Shown one piece after another: positions 31,912 through 42,457 of a stretch of DNA of 64,000 nucleotides; position 1 is the stretch's first letter, and each line of letters starts with the position of its first letter. The notes under the pieces were generated by a model, which saw only the letters and a list, made by a program, of their open reading frames with translations, did not search any database and was not told the DNA's origin. Origin of the DNA: Cutaneotrichosporon cavernicola (lineage: Eukaryota > Basidiomycota > Tremellomycetes > Trichosporonales > Trichosporonaceae); NCBI RefSeq assembly GCF_030864355.1, contig NC_083397.1:2852001-2916000 (forward strand). The letters are read 5' to 3'. The position numbers and the translations under genes are program-made.

Positions 31912-33835
31912 ATGACATCGGCAGACGAGAAGAGCGCACCGGTTGTGGAGGTGCACCGCCATCTCGACCCTAATATCCCGGCTGAGGCGCACGCTTGGGT
32001 CGACTCGCTTGCGCCAGACGAGTATGAGCGCGCGCAGGCAAAGTTGAAGCGCAAGGTGGGTCCGTAGGGGAGAGGGGAGAGGGGAGAGGGGGGAGAGGGA
32101 GAGGGAGAGGGAGGAGGGAGGAGGGAGGAGGGAGGAGTGGCTGACGCGCTCGCCTCCTTTTCCGTGCTGTCATGGCGGCTGGTCAAACGGAATCACACTT
32201 GCTCCGCTCCATCTGCTCCGAGATCCGCTCCATCACCAAACGCTGACACCAGATCGACATCCGTATCCTTCCAACCCTCTTCATCCTCCTTGTCCTCAAC
32301 TACCTTGACCGTGAGTGCCCCGTCGTTCGTCCTGATCCCAGGTAATGCAGTGCCGTGAGTGCTCTTGCTCCATTGTGCACCGACTCGGACCTTTTCGGCC
32401 GAATCTCACCCATCCCCCTCCCCATCTCCCCTCCCCCTCACTAACCCCAGCCTTGCTCGCGTCCAAGGCATCGACAAGGACCTCGGCCTCGTTGGTACCC
32501 AGTTCAACACGGTCATCTCGGTCTTCTTCGCCGGCTACATCATCGGCCAAGTGCCGTCAAACATCCTCCTCTCACGGTCCCCGCCTAGTCTCTATCTCCC
32601 CGCGTTTGTGATCCTCTGGGGCACCGTCAGCGCCTCTGCCGCCGCAGTCAACGACTACTCCCACCTCGTGGTGGTCCGCTTCTTCCTCGGCGTGACCGAG
32701 GCGCCATTCTTCCCGGGCATCCTCTTCTTCCTGTCGTCGTGGTACACGAAGCGCGAGCTTGCTGTGAGTCTGTTACAGAACAAACTGACTCCAGCTCCGC
32801 ACATCGATCCTGTATACCGGCGCACACCTGTCTGGTGCGTTTGCCGGCCTGATTGCAGCCGGGATCCAGAATGGGCTACACATGGCGCGCGGCCTCGAGT
32901 CATGGCGCTGGCTCTTCATCATCGAGGGTGTGCTCACCGTGTTCTGTGGTCTTCTGGCCGCCGTCATCCTCCCCAACTGGCCGGCGACCACTCGCTGGCT
33001 CAGTGACCGTGAGAAGGCACTGGCTGCAGCCCGCCTCGAGCGCGATGTAGGCATGAGCGACGACGAGTACATGCCCCTCGGCGCGGCGATCAAGGAGGCC
33101 TTGAAGGACTACAAGATGTGGCTCATGGGTCTCATCTACTGCATGATGACGACGGCAGGCGGGTACTCGGCCTTTGTGCCCACCGTTGTTGCGACGTTTG
33201 GCAAGAGCCGTGTCCAGACGTGAGCCCCTCTCTTGTGTTTGTTGACCCCCAGTCTCCTCCTCACTGCCCCACCGTACCTCGTTCCAGCAGTTACTGAGAT
33301 CTTGGTCTCGTTCTCGAGCGACCGCCGGCCCGAACGCTGCTTCCACTACACCATCCCTATGGTGTTGGGTATCATTGGCTTCATCATCGCCGCCACGACG
33401 ACCACGACCGCGCCACGATATCTCTCCATCTTCTTCATGACGGGCGGCATGTCGAGCTCGTTCACGGTTCTTCTGGCTTGGGTTGGCTCGACATTTCCGC
33501 GTCCGCGCGCAAAGCGTGCTGTGGCTTACGGCACCGTCAACGCGCTTGGCAACAGTGAGTGCGGGTGCTGCTAGAATTGCAGCTGCCTTCCCCTTTCTTC
33601 AACATGGCATCACCTGACCCCAGTCGCCCAGATCTGGTCGCCGTACTTCTACCCAAAATCGGACGGGCCGCGCTACGTCAAGGCGTTCATCATCAATGCG
33701 TGCTTCACGGCCGGAGCGATTGCGCTTAGTTTTGTGCTCCGCGAGTGTCTCCGGCGCGAGAATAAGCGGATGGACGAGCGCGAGAGTGACGATGACAGTG
33801 ACATCCTCAAGAAGCGTATCCGGTATGTGCTGTAG
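31912..33835 (+). CDS. MFS permease of the anion:cation symporter (Dal5/Tna1) type
   Basis: Seven exons: 31912..32055, 32253..32310, 32342..32354, 32451..32763, 32795..33219, 33253..33554 and 33624..33835, 488 residues. Exon 3 is 13 nt and restores the family motif: the splice gives N-Y-L-D-R-N followed by I-D-K-D-L-G-L-V-G-T-Q-F-N-T. Other family marks are G-Q-V-P-S-N, V-R-F-F-L-G-V-T-E-A-P-F-F-P-G, and S-W-R-W-L-F-I-I-E-G. Relatives import allantoate, nicotinate, vitamins or small organic anions with protons. Substrate unknown. The C-terminal tail is charged and short. Confidence 0.9.
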
Positions 33836-34112
33836 TTGTCGTACATTGGGAAGGGAGGGGGGGGGGGGGAGGGGGGACGAGGTTCGGAGACGTAATAGAG
33901 GGTAGAACGGAAAAGTATGGCGATCAATAGGGAGCTAATAAATGCATCATTCACTGTCTTGAGTTGATTAAAGCTTCTAACGGTGGGCTCGAGTCGATTC
34001 TAGTCCACGCCATCTCATTTGTCCACCACTGGCCTCAAGCGCGTCCAACCCACTCGTAACGTAAGCATCTATCCATCTATGCCCGGAGGGTCTATTTCAG
34101 TCTACAAACGTC

Positions 34113-35393
34113 CTAAATCCTAGCTGTTAACCTGGGGTCGATGCGCAGCCGTGTGCCGAGGATTAGCCCCGCGCCCGCTAGGCAGAGGCAACCGCCGAAC
34201 ACGCCGGCCAAGCGGAACCCAGCCTCTCCTGGGTGTGCGGAAACGATTGCGCCGGCAATCGGGACAGCGACGAGGTTGAAAGGTGCGTTGAGGGCGAACA
34301 TGAGACCGGTGCGGGAGCCGACCTGGTCCGGCGTGCTAATCTGGGCCATGCATGGTGAGTTGAGAGAGAACAGCAGCCCGAAGAAAGGGCCAAACGCAAC
34401 GGCAAAGCCAAGGAGTTGGTTGTAGTTGTGCAGTGGGACCCAGAACGTAAGGATGAGGATGCCAACAGCGGCAGTAGCCAAAATGTTGAGATTGAAGCGG
34501 CCGGTAATGTCACCGAGAGAGGCTGCAAGGCGGCCAACCATGGACGCGCCGAGGAGGATGGAGAGGGTGTAGAATGCGAGATTGCCGGCGCCGAGTTGGG
34601 TTGCGCGGAGGGTGATGAAGAAGGAGGGCATGAAACATCCTGCCGAGGCGAGGGAGGTGCCGAATGACAAGAGGAGCCAGTTGGGGTCTTTGAAGCATGT
34701 GAGGGTTTGGAGGAACGGGGTAGCTTGACGGGATGGGAATCGGGGACGGATTAATGCGCATGCTAAAGCTAGGAGGATGGCTGAAATCAAGCCAGAGATA
34801 CGGAGGGCCCAGCCGAAACCGACTTGAGAAATGAGGCGCTGGAGGATGATAGGCCAACATAAGCCGCCGAGACCACTGCCGCTGATGGCCAGTGCGCCGG
34901 CCATGGCCCTCCGACGGGGAAAGTGTTGGTTCGGCAAGGCGATGACGGGGGTGAAGATGAGGGCGGCGCCGATGCCGAAGAGAACAGCTTGGCCAAGCAT
35001 GAAGTGATAGTATTTTGTACAAACTGATGTGATCATCAGAGACGCGACGAGGAGGATCGATCCGGGCACAATGCAGATGTGTGGTCCATACGCGTCGAGC
35101 AGGCGGCCAGTGACTAGCCCGCCAGAGAGGAAGAGGAACTGCTGGATACCCCCGAGCCAGCCGACTGCGTCTGAGGTGTAGTTTGATAATTGGTGGGTTT
35201 GGTAGTAGGCCTGGAAGACACCGAAGGCGTTGTTGAGGCCAAACTGGACGAACATGGCACAGAAGGCGCCGGCGAGCGTCATCCATGCCTCGCGGCCACC
35301 ATCTTCGAGGTGCGACTTGACGACAACCCCAGTCTCAGAGGACGAGCACGAGGTCGAGGGGGAGGGTGATTCGTCCAGTTCCTTTGAGGACAT
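34113..35393 (-). CDS. MFS monocarboxylate-type transporter
   Basis: A single exon of 426 residues. The N-terminal ~28 residues are Ser/Glu-rich and cytosolic; then D-G-G-R-E-A-W, the hallmark before TM1 of the monocarboxylate porter family, F-G-V-F-Q-A-Y-Y, and 12 hydrophobic segments with G-R-L-L-D-x-Y-G-P after TM2. Fungal members are plasma-membrane carriers for carboxylates, riboflavin and other molecules, and often sit in metabolic clusters. Intronless among intron-rich neighbours. It is divergent from the tandem Zn2Cys6 regulator. Confidence 0.88.
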   Translation of the reverse strand: MSSKELDESPSPSTSCSSSETGVVVKSHLEDGGREAWMTLAGAFCAMFVQFGLNNAFGVFQAYYQTHQLSNYTSDAVGWLGGIQQFLFLSGGLVTGRLLDAYGPHICIVPGSILLVASLMITSVCTKYYHFMLGQAVLFGIGAALIFTPVIALPNQHFPRRRAMAGALAISGSGLGGLCWPIILQRLISQVGFGWALRISGLISAILLALACALIRPRFPSRQATPFLQTLTCFKDPNWLLLSFGTSLASAGCFMPSFFITLRATQLGAGNLAFYTLSILLGASMVGRLAASLGDITGRFNLNILATAAVGILILTFWVPLHNYNQLLGFAVAFGPFFGLLFSLNSPCMAQISTPDQVGSRTGLMFALNAPFNLVAVPIAGAIVSAHPGEAGFRLAGVFGGCLCLAGAGLILGTRLRIDPRLTARI

Positions 35394-35929
35394 TGCGACG
35401 GTGTAAGTAAGGAGGATCTAGAGTGTGGTTTAGTGAGTGCTGGTGAGTGCCAATCGTTCATCTTATACCTCTCCCCATCGCTGTTCTGTAAGCTTTGTCA
35501 GAAAAAAATCAAGGTGTGGGTCACACACGGCGTCTCGGCCGCCTGTACATGCCGCGAGCTCTGACCCCGAGATGATGGCGGGACCCCGCTGCTGACCCCT
35601 GCTATCGATGGTGAAAATGGATGATGACAAGGGTGTTCGGAGTGGTGACAGGGTGATAGGGCCGGAGATGGATTTCGCTCCTTGGCGGCGCTCGGGCCGA
35701 CCCTTGAGTTGGCGGGATCTCGTGCGACATCCCGTCGTTCGAGTAAGAGGAAATTTACGGGATGTCGCCATGTACGAGTGGTTGCCCGCTGCCTCCTATG
35801 TGTCGGGCAAGTGCATGTCGCTGACCAAGATGGCGTAATGGAGTTGAGTCGAGTGGGGAAGTGGGTTGGACAGGAGGTGTCGGAGGAAACGGAACTGAAA
35901 CGGGTTCTCGGCCACTCCACATTCTTGAC
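35394..35929. promoter_or_regulatory. divergent promoter, carboxylate-type transporter / tandem Zn2Cys6 regulator
   Basis: 536 bp between two divergent ATGs. No gene is supported. It holds several CGG/CCG triplets, the half-site of Zn2Cys6 proteins, but no array I can distinguish from background. Confidence 0.5.
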
Positions 35930-38004
35930 ATGACAACAATCACAACAATGACCGACGAGGAACATCCATCCGCCAGACCATTGAGGGCACGTAAGCGGCG
36001 CGCAATCCTGTCGTGTGCACGATGTAGGGACCACAAGCTCAAGTGTGACCGGGGTCAGCCGTGTTCTGCGTGTGTTGCATATGGCGAGGCGCAGTTATGC
36101 GTCTACGGGTGAGTCGCAGTGACGTCTGAGTTGACTGCAGAACACCAGCCCCCCGAGCGGCATCGCACGTCCCGACCCAAACGTTGGGCCGGAAACGCGC
36201 GCTGGCAGCCTGTCTCCGCTGTCGACGGCTCAAGCAGAGCTGCGACGCTGACCGGCCGTGTCGACGGTGCGTACGGGCCGCCGAGGAGTGCGAGGACGAC
36301 AACTACGATGAGCCGCGGTACTCGCCCGATTCGGCGTCACATTCACATTCGAGCGTTCCAGCCATGCCGGCCTTGTTGCACAGCGCACATGCGTCACGCG
36401 CAGCCTCGCCTGTCCCTGTTGCAGCTCTACAGAAACGCCTTCGTGTCGCTGACGGAATCACCATCTCGGGACAACCGCTGCGCACCTTTGTGCCTGCGCT
36501 GCATGACGACTTGGGGAACATCCTCGCCGTCTTCCCGTCACAGGACGAGTGTCGTGCCCTACTGGCAAAGTTCCTCAACTTTGACCTCATGTTTCGTGTC
36601 GTGCACGTCCCGAGCTTTACGCGGCGTGCCGAGGCTCAGATTGCGCGCCTCCCCCACGCGGACACGGGAGATGCGCCTTTCCTCTCGTTGCTTACCGCGT
36701 GCTTCTGTACCGCGGTAACGGTATCTACTAGCCCTGACCGTGTTGCTGGCGAGCGACACATGATAGCGCTGCATGAGGGGTTGATATCGTTCTGCGAGAA
36801 CCAAGGCGCATATACAATCGACTATGTCCAGGCACTCGTCGTCAATGCGTGCGCACGGCTCGGAGGCGGCGCAGCATCCCCAGCTACTCTGTTTCTCGAA
36901 CTCGGGCGCGCGTACCAGGCCGCCCTGCTTGTTGGCATGTACCAGGACCAGCCGGGGGAGACATTGTTCCAGCGCGAGATGCGTAGACGACTGTGGTACC
37001 AGATTCTCATCCAGCGACAGTGAGCAACCCCAAACCCCGATGTAGCACGCTGACTCAGTCTCATGGCGGACCGGCTGCACATCGACTCGCAGCTCGACGT
37101 CAACGTCGTCCCGCGGCCGATGATCATCTCGGACGAGGTCATGGATAACATGACAACTGGCGTGTCGAGTACACCCCACGTCCTTACCGAGTGGGGGTAT
37201 GTTGATGCACGGGCCGAGCTCGTCAATCTCATGCTGGACCGTAAGAAGGTCATGGCGAACGAGAGGGTGCCTCTCCCAGAACGGTGGGAGGCCGCCGAGG
37301 AACTGATCGCCCAATACCTCGACCGGCTACCACCGCACTTCCGCACGGCGCACTCTCGCGGTCCAGGCATTCCAAACTGGGTTCATATGCAGGCGTGCGT
37401 GCTGGAGATTGGGGCGCACGACCTCAGCACCCAGCTGTATCACACGTACTTTTCTTCGCGCGACCCCACCATCGTCTCCCTCGCCCTCCTCAAGGCCGTC
37501 AAGGCCGGCCACCGACTCGTGGACTCGACGCGCGCACTCATGACCTTTATTCTGTTCGACTATGTCGATGCCCCGTCAGCCGGATTGTGGACATACACGA
37601 TGCGCGCATTCACCGCCGGCCTCCTCATGGCGTACTACATCATGGTCGTCCCGACGTGTCCCGAGGGACCGAGCCACATTGCCGCGCTCGATGCCATGGT
37701 CGGTGTCCTGCGTTCAAGCGTGTCCATGGGCGGCTCGACTACCAGTAACTTGGAGGCACTCAAGACGTTGGAGATGTTACGCGCCAAGATCAGGGGGACG
37801 GCAGCGGACGACGACGTCGTCGGCGTCACGGATCCGTATACGGGCGCAGCGGTTGCTTTGCCGTTCAGCATCCCGATCCAGAACGTGTTACCGGGAGACT
37901 GGCTCGAGTGGGACGCGTTATTCCGCGACTTGTTCGAGGGCGCCCCAGACGCCCACAACCAAGTCGAGTCGATGGTCGTGCAGTGCTTTGAAGAGCTGGG
38001 CTAG
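35930..38004 (+). CDS. transcription factor with two tandem Zn2Cys6 domains
   Basis: Exons 35930..36108, 36141..37019 and 37059..38004 give 667 residues. The first cluster is C29-x2-C32-x6-C39-x5-C45-x2-C48-x8-C57, the second C84-x2-C87-x6-C94-x5-C100-x2-C103-x6-C110; both are complete. The intron GTGAGT..GACTGCAG lies between the two and joins them in frame (phase 2). The second exon has no ATG of its own before its zinc cluster. The rest is the helical fungal-specific regulatory domain, with R-R-L-W-Y-Q and D-S-Q-L-D-V motifs. It presumably binds CGG-type sites and controls neighbours in the nucleus. A two-cluster layout is uncommon. The stop codon lies inside a small tandem repeat. Confidence 0.9.
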
Positions 38005-38056
38005 GTGTTGGTGCAGTGCTTTGAAGAGCTGGCTGGGTGTTGGTGCAGTGCTGCTT
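37978..38056. repeat. ~33-bp tandem repeat across the stop codon of the regulator
   Basis: gtgcagtgctttgaagagct recurs at 37978 and 38011, and a partial copy starts at 38043. Copy 1 holds the TAG at 38002; the matching position in copy 2 is changed. Confidence 0.85.
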
Positions 38057-38548
38057 ACCGATGCCGACTGGTTCTGCTTCCCCGAAGCATGGCCATGGCA
38101 CGATGCTCGCTTCCCACCCGCGGCGACGCACACGAGCTGTGCGCGCTATTTTGGCGATGGGTGGGACCGAAATGCTCTGTGAGGAATGCGGAGGGGGATG
38201 CATCCCATTCCTGTGCCCTTATCGTATGAATGTAATGGCTTCAATTTGGGTGGGCCGAATGCTGATGGGTACGGAGGAGGCCGAGTGCCAAGTGACGATG
38301 GGATTCTGGATACCGGATCCCGGGTGTCGAGGTGGTAAGGTGGGCACAGACGACAGGCGTAAGAGCGGCGAGTGCCGTTGGGAACGGTTGGAATGTCACA
38401 TGATGGCATGACGCGCCTGATGATTAGACTCAGCGCTCGCTACCGGGCTGGGAATCAGTGCATGCTGACACCCGAGATGTGACTGTCGGCTCCCGCGACA
38501 CTATATGTATCTCCCATCTCTCTCTCTTCCATCGCCATCGCCATCGCC
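38005..38548. other. intergenic, no further gene seen
   Basis: After the repeat, no open frame of interest. The last 40 bp before the P450 start are rich in catcgc repeats (ccatcgccatcgccatcgcc). Confidence 0.55.
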
Positions 38549-40304
38549 ATGTCGACCCTCCTATCCCAACCACTGCCTATCACCCTCACCCCCCTGATGG
38601 TGGGGTACGCGGCCGTGGCCATGCTGGTCCTCGGCCCCATCGCCCTCTACCTGTACCTGTACCCGTATACGGCGTTTACGCTTCCGTTCAAGAACCTGCG
38701 TGGGCCGGACCCGGCGTCGGGCTTCTTCGGCTCGTTGTTCACGGTGGGATCGAAACCGATTGGGCGGCGATACATGTCTCTCACAAAGGAATATGACGCA
38801 TCGACTGTTCGGTTCAGGGGGTTGATTGGGCGGTGGAGGATTGCGTCGACGGACATTACGGCCATCTCACATGTGTTGAGGCATACGGGACAGTGGCATC
38901 GCAATGAGGGGTTCAATGGCCTTATTGCAAGGGTGACGGGGTTCAATGTCCTCTGTGTTGAGGATGAGGCGCATCGCCGTCAACGAAGGATTCTCAATTC
39001 GGCTTTCAATGGCACAAGCGTTAATGCCATGATGCCCATGTTCTGGGAGGAGGCTTATGACCTCAAGGCCAACGTCAACAAGGTATGTCTCTCTCCCCAA
39101 CAACGCCTAATGGCAGATGCTCAAGGGCGACGGCGACGACACCGAGATCGACATGCTCCAGGTATACATCCGCACTGCGATGGACATTATCGGGCGCGCG
39201 GGCTTCAACTATTACTTTGAGAAACACAAGGGCAAGGACGGCGAGAACCCGCTCTCCAAGGCGTTCAACGACATGATCAATGGCATGTTTGAGAACAAGC
39301 GTCTTGTGATTGTACAGAGCATCTTCCCACAGGCGCTTGATATGGTGAGTCATCCCACTCGCCACGGCTAACTCCAGCCCACGGCCAATGCGAAGCGCGT
39401 CGCCAAGTCCCGCGCCGTGCTGGACGGCATCGCACGCGACATTGTCAACTCGCGCCGTGCCGAGATTGCGCGCGACAAGATTTCGCTCGACAAGGACTCG
39501 TATGAGGGCAAGGACGTGATTTCGCTCTGCCTGCGCGCCAACATGAGCGCCAGCGAACGTGATAGAATGACCGAGGCCGAGATCGAGGGACAGATTGGCG
39601 CGCTTATGCTTGCTGGAAACGAAACTAGCGCAACGGCTCTTAGTTGGGCTACACTGCACCTTGTCCAGAACCCCGACATCCAGGCCAAGTTGCGTGAAGA
39701 AGTCATGAGTGTCCCAGACGACGAGCCGAGTCTGTAAGTGTTTGTTTTGGTGTTTGCTGACCGTAGCGAAACCCTCAACTCACTTCCTTACCTTGACCGA
39801 TGTGTCCGCGAGGTTCTCCGCCTCGACCCCCCTCTCCCGCAAGTAGTCCGTACGGCTGCGGTCGACTGTGTTGTTCCTCTCGGCAAACCCGTCCTTGGTC
39901 GTGACGGCAAGCTCATGTCGGAAATCCACGTGTCCAAGGGAACAGACTTTATCGTTCCGATCAACGACATGAACCGTGACCCCCGGATCTGGGGCGACGA
40001 CGCCGACACCTTCAACCCGGACCGATACGATGACGCTTCCATCCCGCGCACCCAACTTCCGAGCGTGTGGGGTGGTCTTCTGAGCTTTATTGGTGGCCCG
40101 CACCACTGCCTTGGGTTCAGGTTTGCTTTGCTTGAGATCAAGGCCGTGTTGTTTGTGGTAGTGCGAAACTTTGAGTTTGCGCCGTCGGGAGAAAAGGAGT
40201 TTGCACGCTTCTCACCCAGTATCATCCAACGTCCAGTTGTGGTGGGACAGGAGAGGAAGGGCATGCAGTTGCCCGTGATGGTGCGCGCGCTCTCCGCCGA
40301 GTAG
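38549..40304 (+). CDS. cytochrome P450 monooxygenase
   Basis: Exons 38549..39082, 39117..39344, 39378..39733 and 39767..40304 give 551 residues. An N-terminal hydrophobic helix (~residues 12-38) anchors it in the ER membrane. I-helix AGNETSATALSW, E-V-L-R (ExxR) in the K helix, F-N-P-D-R-Y, and heme loop F-I-G-G-P-H-H-C-L-G with Cys at about 487 are all present. Such enzymes oxidise lipids, aromatics or xenobiotics using a P450 reductase. The family is one of the fungal CYP groups near CYP5139/CYP63; I cannot assign it further. It lies between the two Zn2Cys6 regulators and next to an oxidoreductase. Confidence 0.92.
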
Positions 40305-40687
40305 GCAGGAAAGGCGAAACGACCAGAAGATGGATAAGGAATGGAAGAGGAGTAGTGTAAGAACGTCAAAACGTAAGAGGTTGTAACTGAGATGCAGTTG
40401 ATGCGTGTTGCGGTGTTTTAGTGGTGGAGATTCAAGGTGCCAAGTGCAACGGATTACTCGTTGAGAACTGTCGCGGCTTCCCCCTCCGAGTTTTCGACGC
40501 TGAAGCGTTCTCTATCGTGCAGAACATGCGCGGCAAGTACCGCCTGCTCCACCCACACCTTGGTCCCCTGGGCACAGGCAATCGGGCCCGCTTCGACTTC
40601 GGCTTCAAGCCAGATGTACATCACATGGCCTCGATAGGCTGGACTGACTGGATTGCTATTAACACGCATCCCAATACTAAAACCCCA
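40305..40687. other. short gap between converging genes
   Basis: The P450 and the MDR oxidoreductase end towards each other. No gene is supported; both 3' untranslated regions must lie here. Confidence 0.55.
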
Positions 40688-41899
40688 CTAACACGCATCC
40701 TCGCTGACGTTGGGGTCGACGCGCACAAGCACCTTGCCTGCTGCATGCCGGCCCGCGAGTTTATCGTACGCCTCGCGGGCCTGCTCAAACTCCCAGACGC
40801 TATCGCGCACAACGCGAATCACCCCGCGTTCCATGAGCCCTACGACTGCCTCACGTTCCGCCAGGCTGGGGCTCATCATGTTGCAGGCGCCCCATTTGCG
40901 TCCTACGCCGCCGAGCCACGGCGACATCGGCCACCACTCGTTGAGTTTCATCGTCCATACAGCGCGCACAAAATCCGGGAACCAGAATGTCGGCGGCTTG
41001 ATACCGACACTCTCGTAGATTCCGCCCTCGACAAGGAAGGCGGGGGAGGCCTTGTACACGTCCTGGAAGCCGAGGGTGTCGAGGACCGCGTTGAACGGTG
41101 TTTTCTCGTACGTGCGCGCCAAGAAGCGCGGGAGCGACTTGTGCAGCGTATAATCGACAATCTCGATTTAGTCACTTTATAATAAAAAGCTTACCTCGTC
41201 AGCACCAAGACTCTTAACCATATCAGAATTCTTGCCGCTACACACACCCACAACGCGGCCCAAGTGCCCGACGACGTGGCGGAGCATCTGCACCGCCATG
41301 GTTCCGATACCGCCGCTGGCGGCAATGACGAGGACCGAGTCGCCGGCCTTGGCGCCGCTCTCAACCACCATCCGATGGGCAGTGAGGGCGGCGAGGAGGG
41401 CGGCAGAATCGGCAAAAGATACGTTTGCAGGTTTGGGAACGGCATACCGGGCTGGAATGGCGGCGTATTCGGCCAGTGCGCCGGTTCCTGTTGGGAGGAG
41501 GTGCGATGCTGGGAGCATGGCGCACACACCGTCGCCTTTGTTGAAGCGCTGTGGTGCGCCGGGACCAAAGGGGGTCTCGCCCTCGGTCTCGTTCTTAAGT
41601 GGGCCGGTGGGATCGGGGTGCCACACGTCCACCACCGTTCCGCTCAGGTCCATCTCGGGGACGTTGAAGGGGGCCTTGCGGAAGCGTTGGGGGATGAGCG
41701 TCATTTGGAAGATTGCGCCAGGGTTAAGAGAGGCGTAAGCGATGCGGATTAGGATCCATTCCTCAGGTTGGGGGACGTCGCTTGGGAGGGGGTGAGGTGG
41801 GAGGGTGGGGGTGGGGCGCTCAATCAGGTCCAGCACGGATGGCGGAAGGCCACGGCCCGTGATGGTCCATGCGCGAGAGGTCGGGGGTGGGTGCTGCAT
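40688..41899 (-). CDS. MDR-family NAD(P)-dependent oxidoreductase (quinone reductase / enoyl reductase type)
   Basis: Exons 41899..41195 and 41161..40688 give 392 residues; the intron GTAAGC..TAAATCGAG is phase 0. Motifs: N-P-x5-M-T, D-L-S-G-T-V-V (groES-like core), V-L-V-I-A-A-S-G-G-I-G-T-M-A-V-Q as the nucleotide loop, and L-G-A-D-E at the splice. The zinc ligands of alcohol dehydrogenases are absent, so this is the zinc-less quinone/enoyl reductase branch, which reduces C=C or quinone bonds with NADPH. Position next to the P450 suggests a role in the same pathway; this is inference. Confidence 0.86.
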
Positions 41900-42457
41900 G
41901 GGAGTGAGGGGAAGGTTGGGCGGTGAGGGGAAGGTATTGAGTTTGAGAGGCTCGAGGCTCGAGGGCTCGAGAATAGGTTTGAAGCTGGGCCGAGGATGGT
42001 AAGGGTGGCGACGATGGAGACGAGGAATGGGAGGTTATATACTCTTCACATGAATGAGTAAATGTGAGATGGAGGGGGGCGGTTGTGGGGTGACATAAGA
42101 GTGACGAGTCACTGCGGCACGACTTGAGGAATGTCTTAGCAATGCGGAATGCTATGTCTCCATCCTGAACCCCACATTTGTTCATTCAACCTTGCGGCGT
42201 TGAAAGCTGCCTCGTAACCGCGCTAGAACACGTTGGCCGGCTGGCAGCGCGTCTGGGTGCAAGTCGACGTGGGAGTCCTTGTCGACGTGGGAGTCCTTGT
42301 CGACGTGGGAGTCCTTGTCGACGGTGAGCCTGTGGTGCCGGATGCACTCGCGTCCGCCTCGGCACTGTTTCGCTTCATGTCTATCATTACGTAGTCATAA
42401 TGGTACAACAGTCTTCTACAGTTGGGCCTTGTCATGGCTGTTGTAACAACTCGCCGC
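41900..42457. other. gap with an 18-bp tandem repeat
   Basis: Between the MDR start and the regulator stop on the same strand. The right part holds the repeat at 42263..42323; otherwise no gene is supported. Confidence 0.5.
42263..42323. repeat. 18-bp tandem repeat, three copies plus a partial
   Basis: gtcgacgtgggagtcctt starts at 42263, 42281 and 42299, followed by gtcgacgg. It lies just 3' of the Zn2Cys6 regulator stop. Confidence 0.92.

Noticed and set aside
39075..39659. 194-codon minus-strand open frame
   Set aside because: Antisense to P450 exons 2-3, with no family resemblance.
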